62,962 nucleotides of DNA from an uncultured Pseudomonadota bacterium (GTDB taxonomy: Bacteria > Pseudomonadota > Gammaproteobacteria > Steroidobacterales > Steroidobacteraceae), in contig CAJACZ010000159.1 in assembly GCA_903938365.1 (NCBI GenBank), positions 1-62,962 on the forward strand, written 5' to 3'. The position numbers and the translations under genes are program-made. The number at the start of each line of letters is the position of its first letter. The stretch's first letter is position 1. Positions 7,905-18,548 of this stretch are shown piece after piece. The notes beneath the pieces are model-generated. The model was not told where the DNA came from. It ran no database searches and worked only from the letters and a program-made list of their open reading frames with translations.

Positions 7905-8554
7905 TTGCGCGACTCGAGCCTCTGGATCACCGCATCGAGGCCCTTCTGGTCGATCTCCGCCCCGAAGTCTTCGCGGAAGCTCTTCACGTAGCTGATGCCC
8001 TCGATGACGACGTCCCAGGCCTTCCAGCCCTGCTCGCCCTTGCGCAAGGAGTAGTTCACCGGGATCCTGCTGCCGTTGCTCCGCGTGACCTCGGTGCGTA
8101 CGACCGCTGAGGTGGCGTCGGGGGCTACCGGCGTCGACATCACGCGGATACGGTCGCCGGTGAACTCGACGAGCGCGTCGCCGTAGTTGTTGAGCAGCGA
8201 CCGGTAGAAGGCATCGTTGAAGCGCTTGCGCTGCTCCGGAGTCGCCGTGCGCCAGTGCTTGGCAAGCACGAGGCGCGAGGCGTACTCGACGTCGAAATAC
8301 GGCAGGAGCACCCGGTCCACGACGCCATAAAGCTTGGTGGGATCCTTGCGGAACTCGGCGCGGCGCGCGTCGAGTTCCCTGAGCATGCCATTGGCCGCGG
8401 ACTCGATCAGCTGGGTCGGCCCGCTCGCGTCCACCACCGTCGAGCCTGCGACCGGAGCGGCGGCAGCAGACTGGCCCGACGCCACGCAGGGCGCCAGCAC
8501 CAGGGCGCACAGCAGCACTCCGGAGAACCATCCGACTGTCGGTCTCGGGGACAT
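7901..8554 (-). CDS. mlaC: periplasmic phospholipid-binding protein MlaC
   Basis: Shuttles phospholipid between MlaA in the outer membrane and MlaD in the inner-membrane complex. It has an N-terminal signal peptide (VGWFSGVLLCALVLAPCVASGQ) and the MlaC/Tol2 core: LYGVVDRVLLPYFDVEYAS, TPEQRKRFNDAFYRSLLNNY. ATG 8554 overlaps the mlaD stop as TGATG; the GTG just before it (8557) is an alternative adding one residue. About 217 residues, normal for the family. The stop overlaps mlaB. Confidence 0.95.
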   Translation of the reverse strand: MSPRPTVGWFSGVLLCALVLAPCVASGQSAAAAPVAGSTVVDASGPTQLIESAANGMLRELDARRAEFRKDPTKLYGVVDRVLLPYFDVEYASRLVLAKHWRTATPEQRKRFNDAFYRSLLNNYGDALVEFTGDRIRVMSTPVAPDATSAVVRTEVTRSNGSRIPVNYSLRKGEQGWKAWDVVIEGISYVKSFREDFGAEIDQKGLDAVIQRLESRK

Positions 8555-9051
8555 CACTTGGACTCCTCGGCAGCCGGGGAGTCGCTGCCCTTGCTTGCGA
8601 AATTGGCGAAGAACTTGTTGACCAGGGATTCCAGCACGATGGCCGACTGCGTGAACTCGATCAGACTGCCGTCGCGCAGATAGGTGTCTGCGCCCCCGGG
8701 GCCGATACCGACGTACTTTCCGCCGAGCAGGCCCTGTGTCTGGATGCTCGCGTCACTGTCCACGGGAATCCGGTCATAGGAGGTGTCGATCCGGAGGGTC
8801 ACGACGGCACGGAACTCGGCCGGATCGAAGCCCACGGACTCCACACGCCCGATGCGCACGCCGGCCATGCTGACCGGCGAGCCGATCTTGAGGTCACCGA
8901 CGTTGTCGAACTTCGCCTGTACCCGGTAGCCCGAGCGCTCGCCGAAGCTCAGCCCGCTGCCCGGCAACTGGGTCGTGAGGAAGAACAAGGCAGCGAAGCC
9001 GAGCACCACGAACATGCCGGTTCCGATTTCCAGAGCGCGATTGGGTCGCAT
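8554..9051 (-). CDS. mlaD: MCE-domain protein MlaD
   Basis: Inner-membrane-anchored MCE protein forming the hexameric periplasmic ring of MlaFEDB. The 165-residue protein has one N-terminal transmembrane helix (GMFVVLGFAALFFLTTQL) followed by a single MCE domain (VQAKFDNVGDLKIGSPVSMAGVRIG, and GLLGGKYVGIGPG near residue 110). A hydrophobic C-terminal helix (IVLESLVNKFF) fits the central pore helix of MlaD. It lies 8 nt after mlaE and overlaps mlaC. Confidence 0.96.
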   Translation of the reverse strand: MRPNRALEIGTGMFVVLGFAALFFLTTQLPGSGLSFGERSGYRVQAKFDNVGDLKIGSPVSMAGVRIGRVESVGFDPAEFRAVVTLRIDTSYDRIPVDSDASIQTQGLLGGKYVGIGPGGADTYLRDGSLIEFTQSAIVLESLVNKFFANFASKGSDSPAAEESK

Positions 9052-9059
9052 GGGGACTC

Positions 9060-9833
9060 CTAATTTCCGAGGAACGCAGCGGTGAGGATGTAGTCGAGCA
9101 GCAGGATCAGTACGGACGAGGTCACCACCGTACGCGTCGTCGCAAGACCGACTCCCTCTGCCGTGGGCGCCGCATGATAGCCCTCGTAGACCGCGACGAG
9201 ACTGCAGGCCACGCCAAACACCACGCTCTTGATGACACCTTCCATGACGTCGGAAAGCTCGACGGCCGCCTGCATCTGGGACCAGAACGCACCCGTGTCG
9301 ACGCCCATCAGCTGCACGCCGACGAGTTGGGCGCCGAACAGACCGATGAGATTGAACACCGCCACCAGCAGCGGCAGGGCGATGACCCCGCCCAGGAAGC
9401 GCGGCGCCACCACATGGCGCAACGGGTCCACGGCCATCATGGCCATCGCGGTCAGCTGGTCGGTGGCGCGCATCAGCCCGATCTCGGAGGTGAGCGAAGT
9501 CCCTGCACGCCCGGCGAACAGCAGCGCCGCGACCACGGGACCGAGTTCCTTGAGCAGACCGAGGGCGGCGGCGACGCCCAGTGCGTCTTCGGAGCCGAAG
9601 CGCTGCAGGAGGTCGAAGCCCTGCAGCCCGAGCACCATCCCGACAAACAGGCCGCAGAGCATGATGATGATCAGCGAACGCGCGCCGGCGTTGTAGACCT
9701 GCTGCACCACGAGCCGCGGACGGGCGAGCGCCGGCCCGGCCTGCATCAGCAACTGCACGAGGAAGATGCCCACTGCGCCGATGCGACGCAGGGGCGCGAT
9801 CAGCGTGCCCTCAACCCAGCCCAGGGGATTCAA
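9060..9833 (-). CDS. mlaE: phospholipid transporter permease MlaE
   Basis: The membrane permease of the MlaFEDB ABC transporter. The 257-residue protein has several hydrophobic segments, an amphipathic N-terminus (NPLGWVEGTLIAPLRRIGAVG) and the MlaE family signatures FVGMVLGLQGFDLLQRFG, RAGTSLTSEIGLMRATDQLTAM and YEGYHAAPTAEGVGLATT. Its ATG overlaps the mlaF stop by 4 nt. Homologues occur in many Gram-negatives and in plant TGD1. Confidence 0.96.
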   Translation of the reverse strand: MNPLGWVEGTLIAPLRRIGAVGIFLVQLLMQAGPALARPRLVVQQVYNAGARSLIIIMLCGLFVGMVLGLQGFDLLQRFGSEDALGVAAALGLLKELGPVVAALLFAGRAGTSLTSEIGLMRATDQLTAMAMMAVDPLRHVVAPRFLGGVIALPLLVAVFNLIGLFGAQLVGVQLMGVDTGAFWSQMQAAVELSDVMEGVIKSVVFGVACSLVAVYEGYHAAPTAEGVGLATTRTVVTSSVLILLLDYILTAAFLGN

Positions 9834-10678
9834 GGCTTGCCCCGACCGAGCAGTTCATCGAAATAGTCCGGTGCCGGGTAGTGGAAAGGCACGGGACCGT
9901 CAGGATGGCCACCGATAAACTGGCGGACCACCTCCTGTGGACTGTTGCGCAGTTCCTCGGGCGAACCCGAGGCCACCACCCTCCCCTCGGAGATCAGGTA
10001 GCTGCGGTGCGCGATCAGGGAAAGCTCATCGACGTCGTGGGAGACCACGATGCTGGTGATCCCGAGCGCTTCGTTCATCTGCCGGATCAGGCGGACGATC
10101 ACGCCCATGGAGATCGGATCCAGCCCCACGAAGGGCTCGTCGTAGATCAGGAGTTCCGGATCCATGACGATGGCACGGGCCAGAGCGACCCGTCGCGCCA
10201 TGCCGCCCGAGAGTTCGCCGGGCATCAGGCTGGCGGCCCCCCGCAGGCCCACCGCATGCAGCTTGGTGAGCACCAGCTGCCGCACCAGCGGCTCGGGCAG
10301 ATCCGTGTGTTCGCGCAGCGGGAACGCGACGTTCTCGAAGACGGACAGGTCGGTCAGCAAGGCACCATTCTGAAACAGCATGCCCATGCGGCGTCGCAGG
10401 GCGAAGATCCCCGCTTTGCGCATGCCGACCACCGCCTCGCCGAACACCTCGATGGAGCCTGAAACGGGCTCGACCTGCCCGGTGATCAAGCGCAGGAGCG
10501 TGGTCTTGCCCGTGCCGCTGGGGCCCATGAAAGCCGTGATGCTGCCCTTCGGTACCTCGATGTCGAGACCGGAGAAGATGCGTCGCTCACCCACCCCGTA
10601 GTGCAGGTCAGTGACGCGCACCACGGGTTCGGGACCCCGCGGTTCGCGCGGCGGACGGACAGGCGGTTCAGTGGCCAC
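9830..10678 (-). CDS. mlaF: phospholipid ABC transporter ATP-binding protein MlaF
   Basis: ATPase of the MlaFEDB complex. Walker A GPSGTGKTTLL, signature LSGGMARRVALARA, Walker B LLIYDEPFVGLDP and switch VSHDVDEL are all intact. The track ORF starts at 10789, inside fda; GTG 10678 was chosen as the first start outside that gene, giving 282 residues, with the ABC domain starting near VVRVTDLHYG. A closer start at that Val is possible. Lies 28 nt after the aldolase stop, so it may be read through from fda. First gene of mlaFEDCB. Confidence 0.93.
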   Translation of the reverse strand: MATEPPVRPPREPRGPEPVVRVTDLHYGVGERRIFSGLDIEVPKGSITAFMGPSGTGKTTLLRLITGQVEPVSGSIEVFGEAVVGMRKAGIFALRRRMGMLFQNGALLTDLSVFENVAFPLREHTDLPEPLVRQLVLTKLHAVGLRGAASLMPGELSGGMARRVALARAIVMDPELLIYDEPFVGLDPISMGVIVRLIRQMNEALGITSIVVSHDVDELSLIAHRSYLISEGRVVASGSPEELRNSPQEVVRQFIGGHPDGPVPFHYPAPDYFDELLGRGKP

Positions 10679-10706
10679 GCGGCGCGGTCGATCCCTGGGG
10701 TCCGCT

Positions 10707-11726
10707 TCAGGCCGCCTGGGTTTCGAGGTCGGGCGTGTACTTGCCGGTGGTCGCCAGGCTGTTGAGCCCCGCACGCCTCGCGAACTCACGCTGGCCTGCC
10801 GCGAAGGTGGCGGCCTGCCCGCCCCAGGCCTTCAGCGCCGAATCCTGCAGCGCGCGGCCGTAGCTGAAGGTCAGTGCCCAGGGCAGCGGCTGGCGGTTCA
10901 TCAGCGAGAGGTGCAGCGTGGCGTCGGTCGTGCTCTGGCCACCGCTCAGGAAGGCGATGCCCGGCACGGCGGCCGGAACCCAGCGACGCAGGCAGCGGAC
11001 GGTCGCATCGGCCACCTGTTGCGGCCCGGCGCGGCTGGCGTTCTTCTTGCCCGAGATGACCATGTTGGGCTTGAGCACCATGCCTTCGAGGTACACGCGG
11101 TGGGCGGCCAGTTGCTGAAAAACCTCGCAGAGCACTTCGTCGGTGACCGACTCGCAGCGCTCGATCGAATGGTCGCCGTCCATCAGGACTTCCGGCTCGA
11201 CGATCGGGACGATGCCCTGCTCCTGGCACAACGCGGCATAGCGCGCGAGCGCGTGCGCATTGGCCTCGATGCCGAAACGGGTCGGAAAACCTGCGCCGAT
11301 GTCGATCACCCCGCGCCACTTGGCGAAGCGCGCACCGAGCTTGTGGTATTCGGCCAGGCGCTCACGCAGGCCATCGAGGCCCTCGGTGATGGTCTCGTTC
11401 GGGAAGCCAGCGAGGGCCTTGGCACCGGTGTCGACCTTGATCCCCGGGATGATGCCGAGCTGGGTGAGGTGATCCGCAAAAGGAACGCCGGCGCGGGTCT
11501 TCTGGCGCAGGGTCTCGTCATACAGGATGACGCCGCTGATCGAGTCGGCGATGCCGGGGGCCGTGAACAGCATTTCGCGGTAGAGCTGGCGGTGTGCCTC
11601 GGTCGACTCGAGGTTGATCGAGTCGAAGCGCTTCTTGATGGTGCCCGAGCTTTCGTCGGCCGCCAGGATGCCTTTGCCCTTGACGACCATGCCGCGTGCG
11701 ATGCGTTCGAGTTCCTGGTGGTTCAT
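10707..11726 (-). CDS. class I fructose-bisphosphate aldolase
   Basis: Glycolytic/gluconeogenic aldolase of the metal-independent Schiff-base class, closely resembling eukaryotic aldolases. The 339-residue protein shows GILAADESSGTIKKRF near residue 19, ARFAKWRGV, EPEVLMDGDHSIERC, the Schiff-base lysine in VLKPNMVISG, FLSGGQS and the C-terminal LTFSYGRALQ. Start ATG 11726 (MNHQELERIARGMV) was preferred to the 37-codon upstream extension. A -10-like TACAAT lies on the minus strand at 11762-11767, but no good -35 was seen. The gene is divergent from the suf operon and sits upstream of mlaF. Confidence 0.95.
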   Translation of the reverse strand: MNHQELERIARGMVVKGKGILAADESSGTIKKRFDSINLESTEAHRQLYREMLFTAPGIADSISGVILYDETLRQKTRAGVPFADHLTQLGIIPGIKVDTGAKALAGFPNETITEGLDGLRERLAEYHKLGARFAKWRGVIDIGAGFPTRFGIEANAHALARYAALCQEQGIVPIVEPEVLMDGDHSIERCESVTDEVLCEVFQQLAAHRVYLEGMVLKPNMVISGKKNASRAGPQQVADATVRCLRRWVPAAVPGIAFLSGGQSTTDATLHLSLMNRQPLPWALTFSYGRALQDSALKAWGGQAATFAAGQREFARRAGLNSLATTGKYTPDLETQAA

Positions 11727-11835
11727 CAGCCGTACCCGTTGAAGTGTTTTCGGAGGCCGACATTGTACCAAACGGACTGGTGCGCACGGCTCCGTAGAAG
11801 CCCCTGATGCACTCCTCCCATGGCATCCTGCCGGC

Positions 11836-11860
11836 AATCTGGACTAAAATGGTCTGGGTT
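11836..11860 (+). promoter_or_regulatory. IscR type 1-like operator overlapping the suf promoter -10
   Basis: The 25-mer around CTGGACTAAAATGGTCTGGG matches the published IscR type 1 consensus (ATASYYGACTRWWWYAGTCRRSTAT) at about 17 of 25 positions, including an unbroken GACTRWWWY core and the GTC of the second half. It contains a -10-like TAAAAT (11845-11850) and lies 24 nt upstream of the Rrf2-type regulator start. No strong -35 is seen, which fits a regulated promoter. The inference is autorepression of the suf operon by its Fe-S-sensing regulator. Confidence 0.55.
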
Positions 11861-11883
11861 TCCCGTGGCAAGGAGTCTCGCCC

Positions 11884-12369
11884 GTGATCCGAATCAGCAA
11901 GATGACCGACTACGCGACCGTGATCCTGGCCGCCCTGGCGCATGCGCCCGGGTGCCGGCAGACCGCGCCCGCGCTGGCGGAACGCACGCAGCTGGGTGCC
12001 GCCACGGTCAGCAAGGTGCTCCGGCAGCTGAACAACGCCGGCTTCGTCCGCTCGACCCGCGGCCTGCGGGGCGGCTACGAGCTCGCCCGGCCTGCCGCGT
12101 CCATCAGCGCCGCCGAGATCCTCGACGCGCTCGAGGGACCCGTGGCCGTCACCGACTGCTCGGTCGGCCAGGGCCAGTGCGAGATCGAGGCGACGTGCGG
12201 GGTCGGCCGCGCATGGCAGCGGGTCAACCTCGCCATCCGCCGGTCCCTCTACGATGTGACGCTCGCGCAGCTGGCCGGACTCGACTCGGGCGGACTGCGC
12301 CTCGCCTCGCTCGACCGCGAACTGCGGCCCGCTGCCATGCCCACGGCGCCCAGCGCGCCGGGCCGTTGA
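11884..12369 (+). CDS. Rrf2/IscR-family SUF operon regulator
   Basis: Winged-helix Rrf2 regulator of 161 residues beginning at GTG 11884 ([19 protein letters not shown]), with the HTH around [19 protein letters not shown] and a wing [11 protein letters not shown]. The three cysteines are arranged C-x6-C-x5-C ([14 protein letters not shown]), the cluster-binding pattern of IscR-like proteins. It is the first gene of the suf operon and 23 nt from sufB. Family members of this SUF-regulator type sense Fe-S status and repress suf. The C-terminal tail is longer and Ala/Pro-rich. Confidence 0.9.
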   Translation: MIRISKMTDYATVILAALAHAPGCRQTAPALAERTQLGAATVSKVLRQLNNAGFVRSTRGLRGGYELARPAASISAAEILDALEGPVAVTDCSVGQGQCEIEATCGVGRAWQRVNLAIRRSLYDVTLAQLAGLDSGGLRLASLDRELRPAAMPTAPSAPGR

Positions 12370-12391
12370 ACAGTCCAAGGACGACGCCAAC

Positions 12392-13837
<1,446 letters not shown>

Positions 13838-13843
13838 GAGTCG

Positions 13844-14599
<756 letters not shown>

Positions 14600-14628
14600 G
14601 CCGCCGCGCGGCGCCTCGCTAGATCCCC

Positions 14629-15954
14629 ATGAACGCCTTCTCAAGACGCATCCTCGACGAACTGCGCGACGGCACGGTACTCGCGCCGGAGCGGCTCGGC
14701 CAGATCGAGACGGCACTCGCGCCCGGCCTGCCCACCGCACGCGACGAAAACTGGAAATACGCAAACCTGCGCGCGCTGGAACGCGCAAGGTTCAACCCGG
14801 CCACCGACATCGCCCCGGAGGCGCTCCTGGCCGCCTCCGCCGCGCTCCCCGCCGCCCTGCCCGGCTTCGACCGTGTGGTGTTCGTCGATGGCCTGCATGC
14901 GGCGGCGCTCGGCAGCAGCCCGCCGCCACGGGGCGTGGCGATCCTGCCGCCCGGGACAGCCGGCGCCGGACGCACGCTGATCGAGGCAGAGGTCGCCCCG
15001 CCGGCGCCGTCTTTGATGCCCACGCCGACGACGCTCGCCGCCGCCGACCTGCGTTTCGCGGCGATCAACCGTGCGCTCGCAAGGGAGGAGCTCTCGGTCA
15101 GCGTGGGGTCTGATGAGACCCGCGACATCGAGGTGATCTTCATCGCCACCGCGCCTTCCACGCGGCACGCCAGCCACCCTGCACTCAGCCTGACGGTCGG
15201 CGCCGGGGCGCGCGTTGCCGTCGTCGAACGCCATGTCTCCGCCTCCGCGGAGCCGAGCTTCAGCAACGCGCGCATCTCCATCGAGGCTGGAGCGGGCTCG
15301 AGGGTGGATCACATCCGCCTGCAGCAGCTCGGCGTCCGGGCGCAGCATGTCGAATCGCTCGAGCTCGTGCTCCACGACGGCGCGGATTACCGGCTCGTGG
15401 CCATCGCCACGGGCGCCGCAGCGGCGCGCTCCAGCGCGGTCGTCCGGCATGCAGGCCGCGATTCGCGGCTGCGCTGGAACGCGGTGGCACTGACGGGGGG
15501 AACCCAGGTGAATGACAGCTTCGTGCGGGTCGACCACGCCGCGCCGGGCGCGCGGACCGAACAGAGTTTCCGCGGCATCGCGGCCGGCCGCTCGCGGGTG
15601 GCCTTCAACGGGCACATGATCGTGCACGGGACCGCGCCGGGTGCGCGGTCGGACCAGTCGATGAAGTGCCTGACCGCCGGGCCCGAGGCAGAGGCGGATC
15701 TACGGCCCCAGCTCGAGATCTACACCGATGAAGTCAAGGCAAGCCACGGTGCGACGGTCGGCAAGCTGGACGACACCATGCGCTTCTACCTGCTGTCGCG
15801 CGGGCTCGAACCCGCGACCGCCGACGCGCTGCTGAAATGGGCCTTCATCGAGGAAGTGGTGGCGAGCGTCTCGCCCGCCGCGCTGCGCGCCGAGGTGGAG
15901 CGCGGCATCGCAGTGGCGCTGGGCGACAGCATCATCGGGGAGCTCGTGGCATGA
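14629..15954 (+). CDS. sufD: Fe-S assembly protein SufD
   Basis: SufB paralogue completing the SufBC2D scaffold and helping iron entry. 441 residues; the N-terminal region RDENWKYANLRALERARF is typical, and the beta-helical core ends with SMKCLTAGPEAEADLRPQLEIYTDEVKASHGATVGKLD (several short conserved motifs), with the key histidine in ASHGATVG. Its stop overlaps the sufS start as ATGA, so the two are translationally coupled. Confidence 0.97.
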   Translation: MNAFSRRILDELRDGTVLAPERLGQIETALAPGLPTARDENWKYANLRALERARFNPATDIAPEALLAASAALPAALPGFDRVVFVDGLHAAALGSSPPPRGVAILPPGTAGAGRTLIEAEVAPPAPSLMPTPTTLAAADLRFAAINRALAREELSVSVGSDETRDIEVIFIATAPSTRHASHPALSLTVGAGARVAVVERHVSASAEPSFSNARISIEAGAGSRVDHIRLQQLGVRAQHVESLELVLHDGADYRLVAIATGAAAARSSAVVRHAGRDSRLRWNAVALTGGTQVNDSFVRVDHAAPGARTEQSFRGIAAGRSRVAFNGHMIVHGTAPGARSDQSMKCLTAGPEAEADLRPQLEIYTDEVKASHGATVGKLDDTMRFYLLSRGLEPATADALLKWAFIEEVVASVSPAALRAEVERGIAVALGDSIIGELVA

Positions 15955-17186
15955 ACGATATAGTGCAACCCTACGATGTCGAGGCCATCCGTCGTGATTT
16001 CCCGGTCCTCTCGACCACGGTGCGCGGCAAGCGCCTCGCGTTCCTCGACACGGCCGCCTCGTCCCAGCGTCCGCTGCCCGTGATCGAGGCCGTCAATCAC
16101 TACGAGCGCACCAGCCACGCCAATGTGCACCGCGGGGTGTACGAACTGAGCCAGAAGGCCACCGATGCCTTCGAGGGCGCACGGGAACGGACGCGGCGGT
16201 TCCTGAACGCGGCCAGCCTCCGCGAGGTGATCTTCACGCGCGGCACCACGGAGTCGATCAACCTCGTCGCCCAGTCCTGGGGCCGCAGCACGCTGCGGCC
16301 TGGTGACGAGATCCTGATCACCTGGATGGAGCATCACGCCAACATCGTCCCCTGGCAGATGCTGTGCGAGCAGACCGGCGCGGTACTGCGGGTCGCGCCC
16401 ATCGACCTGCGCGGCGACCTCGACCTCGACGCCTTCCGCGCGCTGCTCACGCCCCGGACGCGGATCGCGGCCTTCACCCAGGTGTCGAACGCGCTGGGCA
16501 CCGTGCTGCCCATCGCGGAGATGATCGCGGCCGCCCGCGCCGCCGGGGCGCTGACCCTGGTCGACGGAGCGCAGGCCGTGGCGCACCGGCGCGTCGACGT
16601 GCAGGCGATGGACTGTGACTTTTATGTTTTCTCGGGGCACAAGCTCTATGCCCCCACCGGCATCGGGGTGCTGTGGGCGCGCGAGGCCGTGCTGCGCACG
16701 ATGCCCCCCTGGCAGGGCGGCGGCGACATGATCCTGAGCGTGTCGTTCAACGGGACCCGCTACAACGAACTGCCCTACCGCTTCGAGGCCGGCACACCCA
16801 ACATCACCGGGGCGGTAGGCCTTGCGGCCGCGATGGACTACGTGGACGCGATCGGCCTCGAACGGATCAACGCACACGAGCAGCGATTGCTGGAGCGCGC
16901 GACCACCGCACTGCTTGCGGTGCCGGGCCTGCGCATCATCGGCGAGTCGGCGCACAAGGCAGGTGTGGTGTCTTTCACCCTCGAGGGCGTGCACCCGCAT
17001 GACCTCGGCACCATCCTCGATGCCGAGGGAGTCGCGGTGCGGACGGGCCACCACTGCGCGATGCCGGTCATGGACTTCTTCGACGTTCCGGCGACCGCCC
17101 GCGCTTCGTTCGGCTGTTACTCCAACGACGCGGACCTGGACCAGCTCATCGTGGCGCTTGCGCGTGCACAAGAGGTTTTCGGCTGA
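15951..17186 (+). CDS. sufS: cysteine desulfurase SufS
   Basis: PLP enzyme that removes sulfur from cysteine for Fe-S assembly. The start was set at ATG 15951, overlapping the sufD stop (ATGA), giving 411 residues; the longer track ORF runs into sufD in another frame. The PLP lysine is in YVFSGHKLYAPTG (near residue 225), the persulfide cysteine in RTGHHCAMPVMD (near 364), and the substrate-binding RFEAGTPNITG loop is intact. The short active-site loop (HHCAMP) is the group II, SufS type. sufU begins on its stop codon (TGATG). Confidence 0.97.
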   Translation: MNDIVQPYDVEAIRRDFPVLSTTVRGKRLAFLDTAASSQRPLPVIEAVNHYERTSHANVHRGVYELSQKATDAFEGARERTRRFLNAASLREVIFTRGTTESINLVAQSWGRSTLRPGDEILITWMEHHANIVPWQMLCEQTGAVLRVAPIDLRGDLDLDAFRALLTPRTRIAAFTQVSNALGTVLPIAEMIAAARAAGALTLVDGAQAVAHRRVDVQAMDCDFYVFSGHKLYAPTGIGVLWAREAVLRTMPPWQGGGDMILSVSFNGTRYNELPYRFEAGTPNITGAVGLAAAMDYVDAIGLERINAHEQRLLERATTALLAVPGLRIIGESAHKAGVVSFTLEGVHPHDLGTILDAEGVAVRTGHHCAMPVMDFFDVPATARASFGCYSNDADLDQLIVALARAQEVFG

Positions 17187-17632
17187 TGGATCTCAAGGAC
17201 CTGTACCGCGACGTGATCCTCGATCACAACAAGCGGCCGCGCAATTTCGGTCGCCTGGATCCCTGCGACAGCGCCGCCGACGGCAGCAACCCGCTCTGCG
17301 GTGACCGGTTGAGTGTTTCGCTGAGGATGGACGGCGAGCGCGTCGCGGAGATCATGTTCGAGGGCAAGGGCTGCGCCATTTCCACCGCGTCCGCCTCGCT
17401 GATGACCGAAGCCGTGAAGGGCCTGGACGTGACCGCGGTCAACGCGCTGCACCAGCTCGTGCACGGCACCCTGACCAGCTCCACCGATTCACCGCCTCCG
17501 GCCGGGCTCGGCAAGCTTGCCGCACTGGCGGGAGTACGCGAATATCCGGCCCGCGTGAAATGCGCGAGCCTGTGCTGGCACACGCTCGAGGCCGCGCTGG
17601 AGCGGCGCCAGTCCACCGTTTCCACCGAATGA
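17186..17632 (+). CDS. sufU: SufU-type sulfur acceptor/scaffold
   Basis: A 148-residue IscU-fold protein with cysteines in NPLCGDRL, GKGCAIS and KCASLCWHTLEAAL and the Asp of C-G-D, the pattern of SufU. In Firmicutes SufU takes sulfur from SufS through a zinc site, and the same pairing is implied here because no sufE is present in the operon. It overlaps sufS by one base and lies 18 nt before sufT. Whether it acts as scaffold or sulfur relay cannot be told from sequence. Confidence 0.93.
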   Translation: MDLKDLYRDVILDHNKRPRNFGRLDPCDSAADGSNPLCGDRLSVSLRMDGERVAEIMFEGKGCAISTASASLMTEAVKGLDVTAVNALHQLVHGTLTSSTDSPPPAGLGKLAALAGVREYPARVKCASLCWHTLEAALERRQSTVSTE

Positions 17633-17650
17633 CCGGCGTCCGGAGCCCGC

Positions 17651-18202
17651 ATGCGCACCCATGAGAATGAAGCCTTCGTGATCCACCGCGACGTGCAGGC
17701 GGTGATGGTCCCGGCCGGTACCGAAATCGAACTGAAGGCCGGCCTGTCCGGATTCATAACCCAGGCACTCGGCGGGAGCTTCACGCTCTACATCGAGGGC
17801 AACCTGTACCGCCTCGCCGGCGAGGATGCCGATGCCATCGGCAAACAGAAGGTCGTCCCGCCACAGCTTCCGCCCGACGCCACCGAGGAAGACGTCCGCA
17901 GGACCGCGTGGGAGCAGATGCGCAACTGCTATGACCCGGAGATCCCGATCAACATCGTGGAACTCGGGCTCGTGTATGAGTGCGCGGTGTCCTCGAATCC
18001 CGACGGAACGCGCAACGTGAGCATCAAGATGACGCTCACCGCCCCCGGCTGCGGCATGGGCGACGTGCTCGTCCAGGACGTTCGCGAGAAGGTGGAGGTG
18101 ATTCCCACCGTCGGCAAGACCGATGTAGAGCTGGTGTTCGATCCTCCCTGGAACCAGTCGATGATGTCCGAGGCGGCACGCCTGCAGACCGGGATGATGT
18201 AG
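17651..18202 (+). CDS. sufT: Fe-S assembly factor SufT (DUF59/MIP18 family)
   Basis: A 183-residue protein whose C-terminal half is a DUF59 domain (CYDPEIPINIVELGLVY, TLTAPGCGMGDVLVQDV, VELVFDPPWNQSMMSEAAR), with the conserved cysteine in APGCGMG. The N-terminal half carries the SufT-specific extension (RDVQAVMVPAGTEIEL, GGSFTLYIEGNLYRLAG). SufT family members help maturation of Fe-S proteins under high demand. Its position between sufU and the Rieske gene supports this role. Confidence 0.93.
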   Translation: MRTHENEAFVIHRDVQAVMVPAGTEIELKAGLSGFITQALGGSFTLYIEGNLYRLAGEDADAIGKQKVVPPQLPPDATEEDVRRTAWEQMRNCYDPEIPINIVELGLVYECAVSSNPDGTRNVSIKMTLTAPGCGMGDVLVQDVREKVEVIPTVGKTDVELVFDPPWNQSMMSEAARLQTGMM

Positions 18203-18215
18203 GGAGCCGCCACCG

Positions 18216-18548
18216 ATGACGGAACGCTGGGTGGACGTAGGCTCCGCCGCCGCCCTCGAGGACGGCGGGCGCATCGACGAAGAGGTCGACGGTTTTTACG
18301 TCGCCATCGTCAGGGTGGCGGGCCAGCTCCACGCCTTCGAGGACCGCTGCACCCACGACGGCGGTCCCCTGGCCGAGGCCGAGCTCTGCGTGGACGAGCA
18401 GACCGGTTGCGGTGTCGTCGTGTGCCCGCGCCATGGGTCCCGCTTCTGCCTCGCCACCGGCGAGGCCATGACGCCGCCCGCCTACGAGCCGCTGCGCCGC
18501 TTTGCGGTACGCGTAGCCGGGGCACGCATCGAGGTGTGCACTCCGTGA
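18216..18548 (+). CDS. Rieske [2Fe-2S] ferredoxin-like protein
   Basis: A 110-residue, single-domain Rieske protein with both ligand boxes: CTHDGGPLA (C-x-H) and CPRHGSRFCLATG (C-x2-H). This is the non-heme oxygenase-type ferredoxin. It lies 13 nt after sufT and its stop overlaps the GTG of sixA, so it belongs to the suf operon. An electron-donor role in cluster building or repair is inference from context. The segment between the two boxes (ELCVDEQTGCGVVV) has two additional cysteines. Confidence 0.92.
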   Translation: MTERWVDVGSAAALEDGGRIDEEVDGFYVAIVRVAGQLHAFEDRCTHDGGPLAEAELCVDEQTGCGVVVCPRHGSRFCLATGEAMTPPAYEPLRRFAVRVAGARIEVCTP

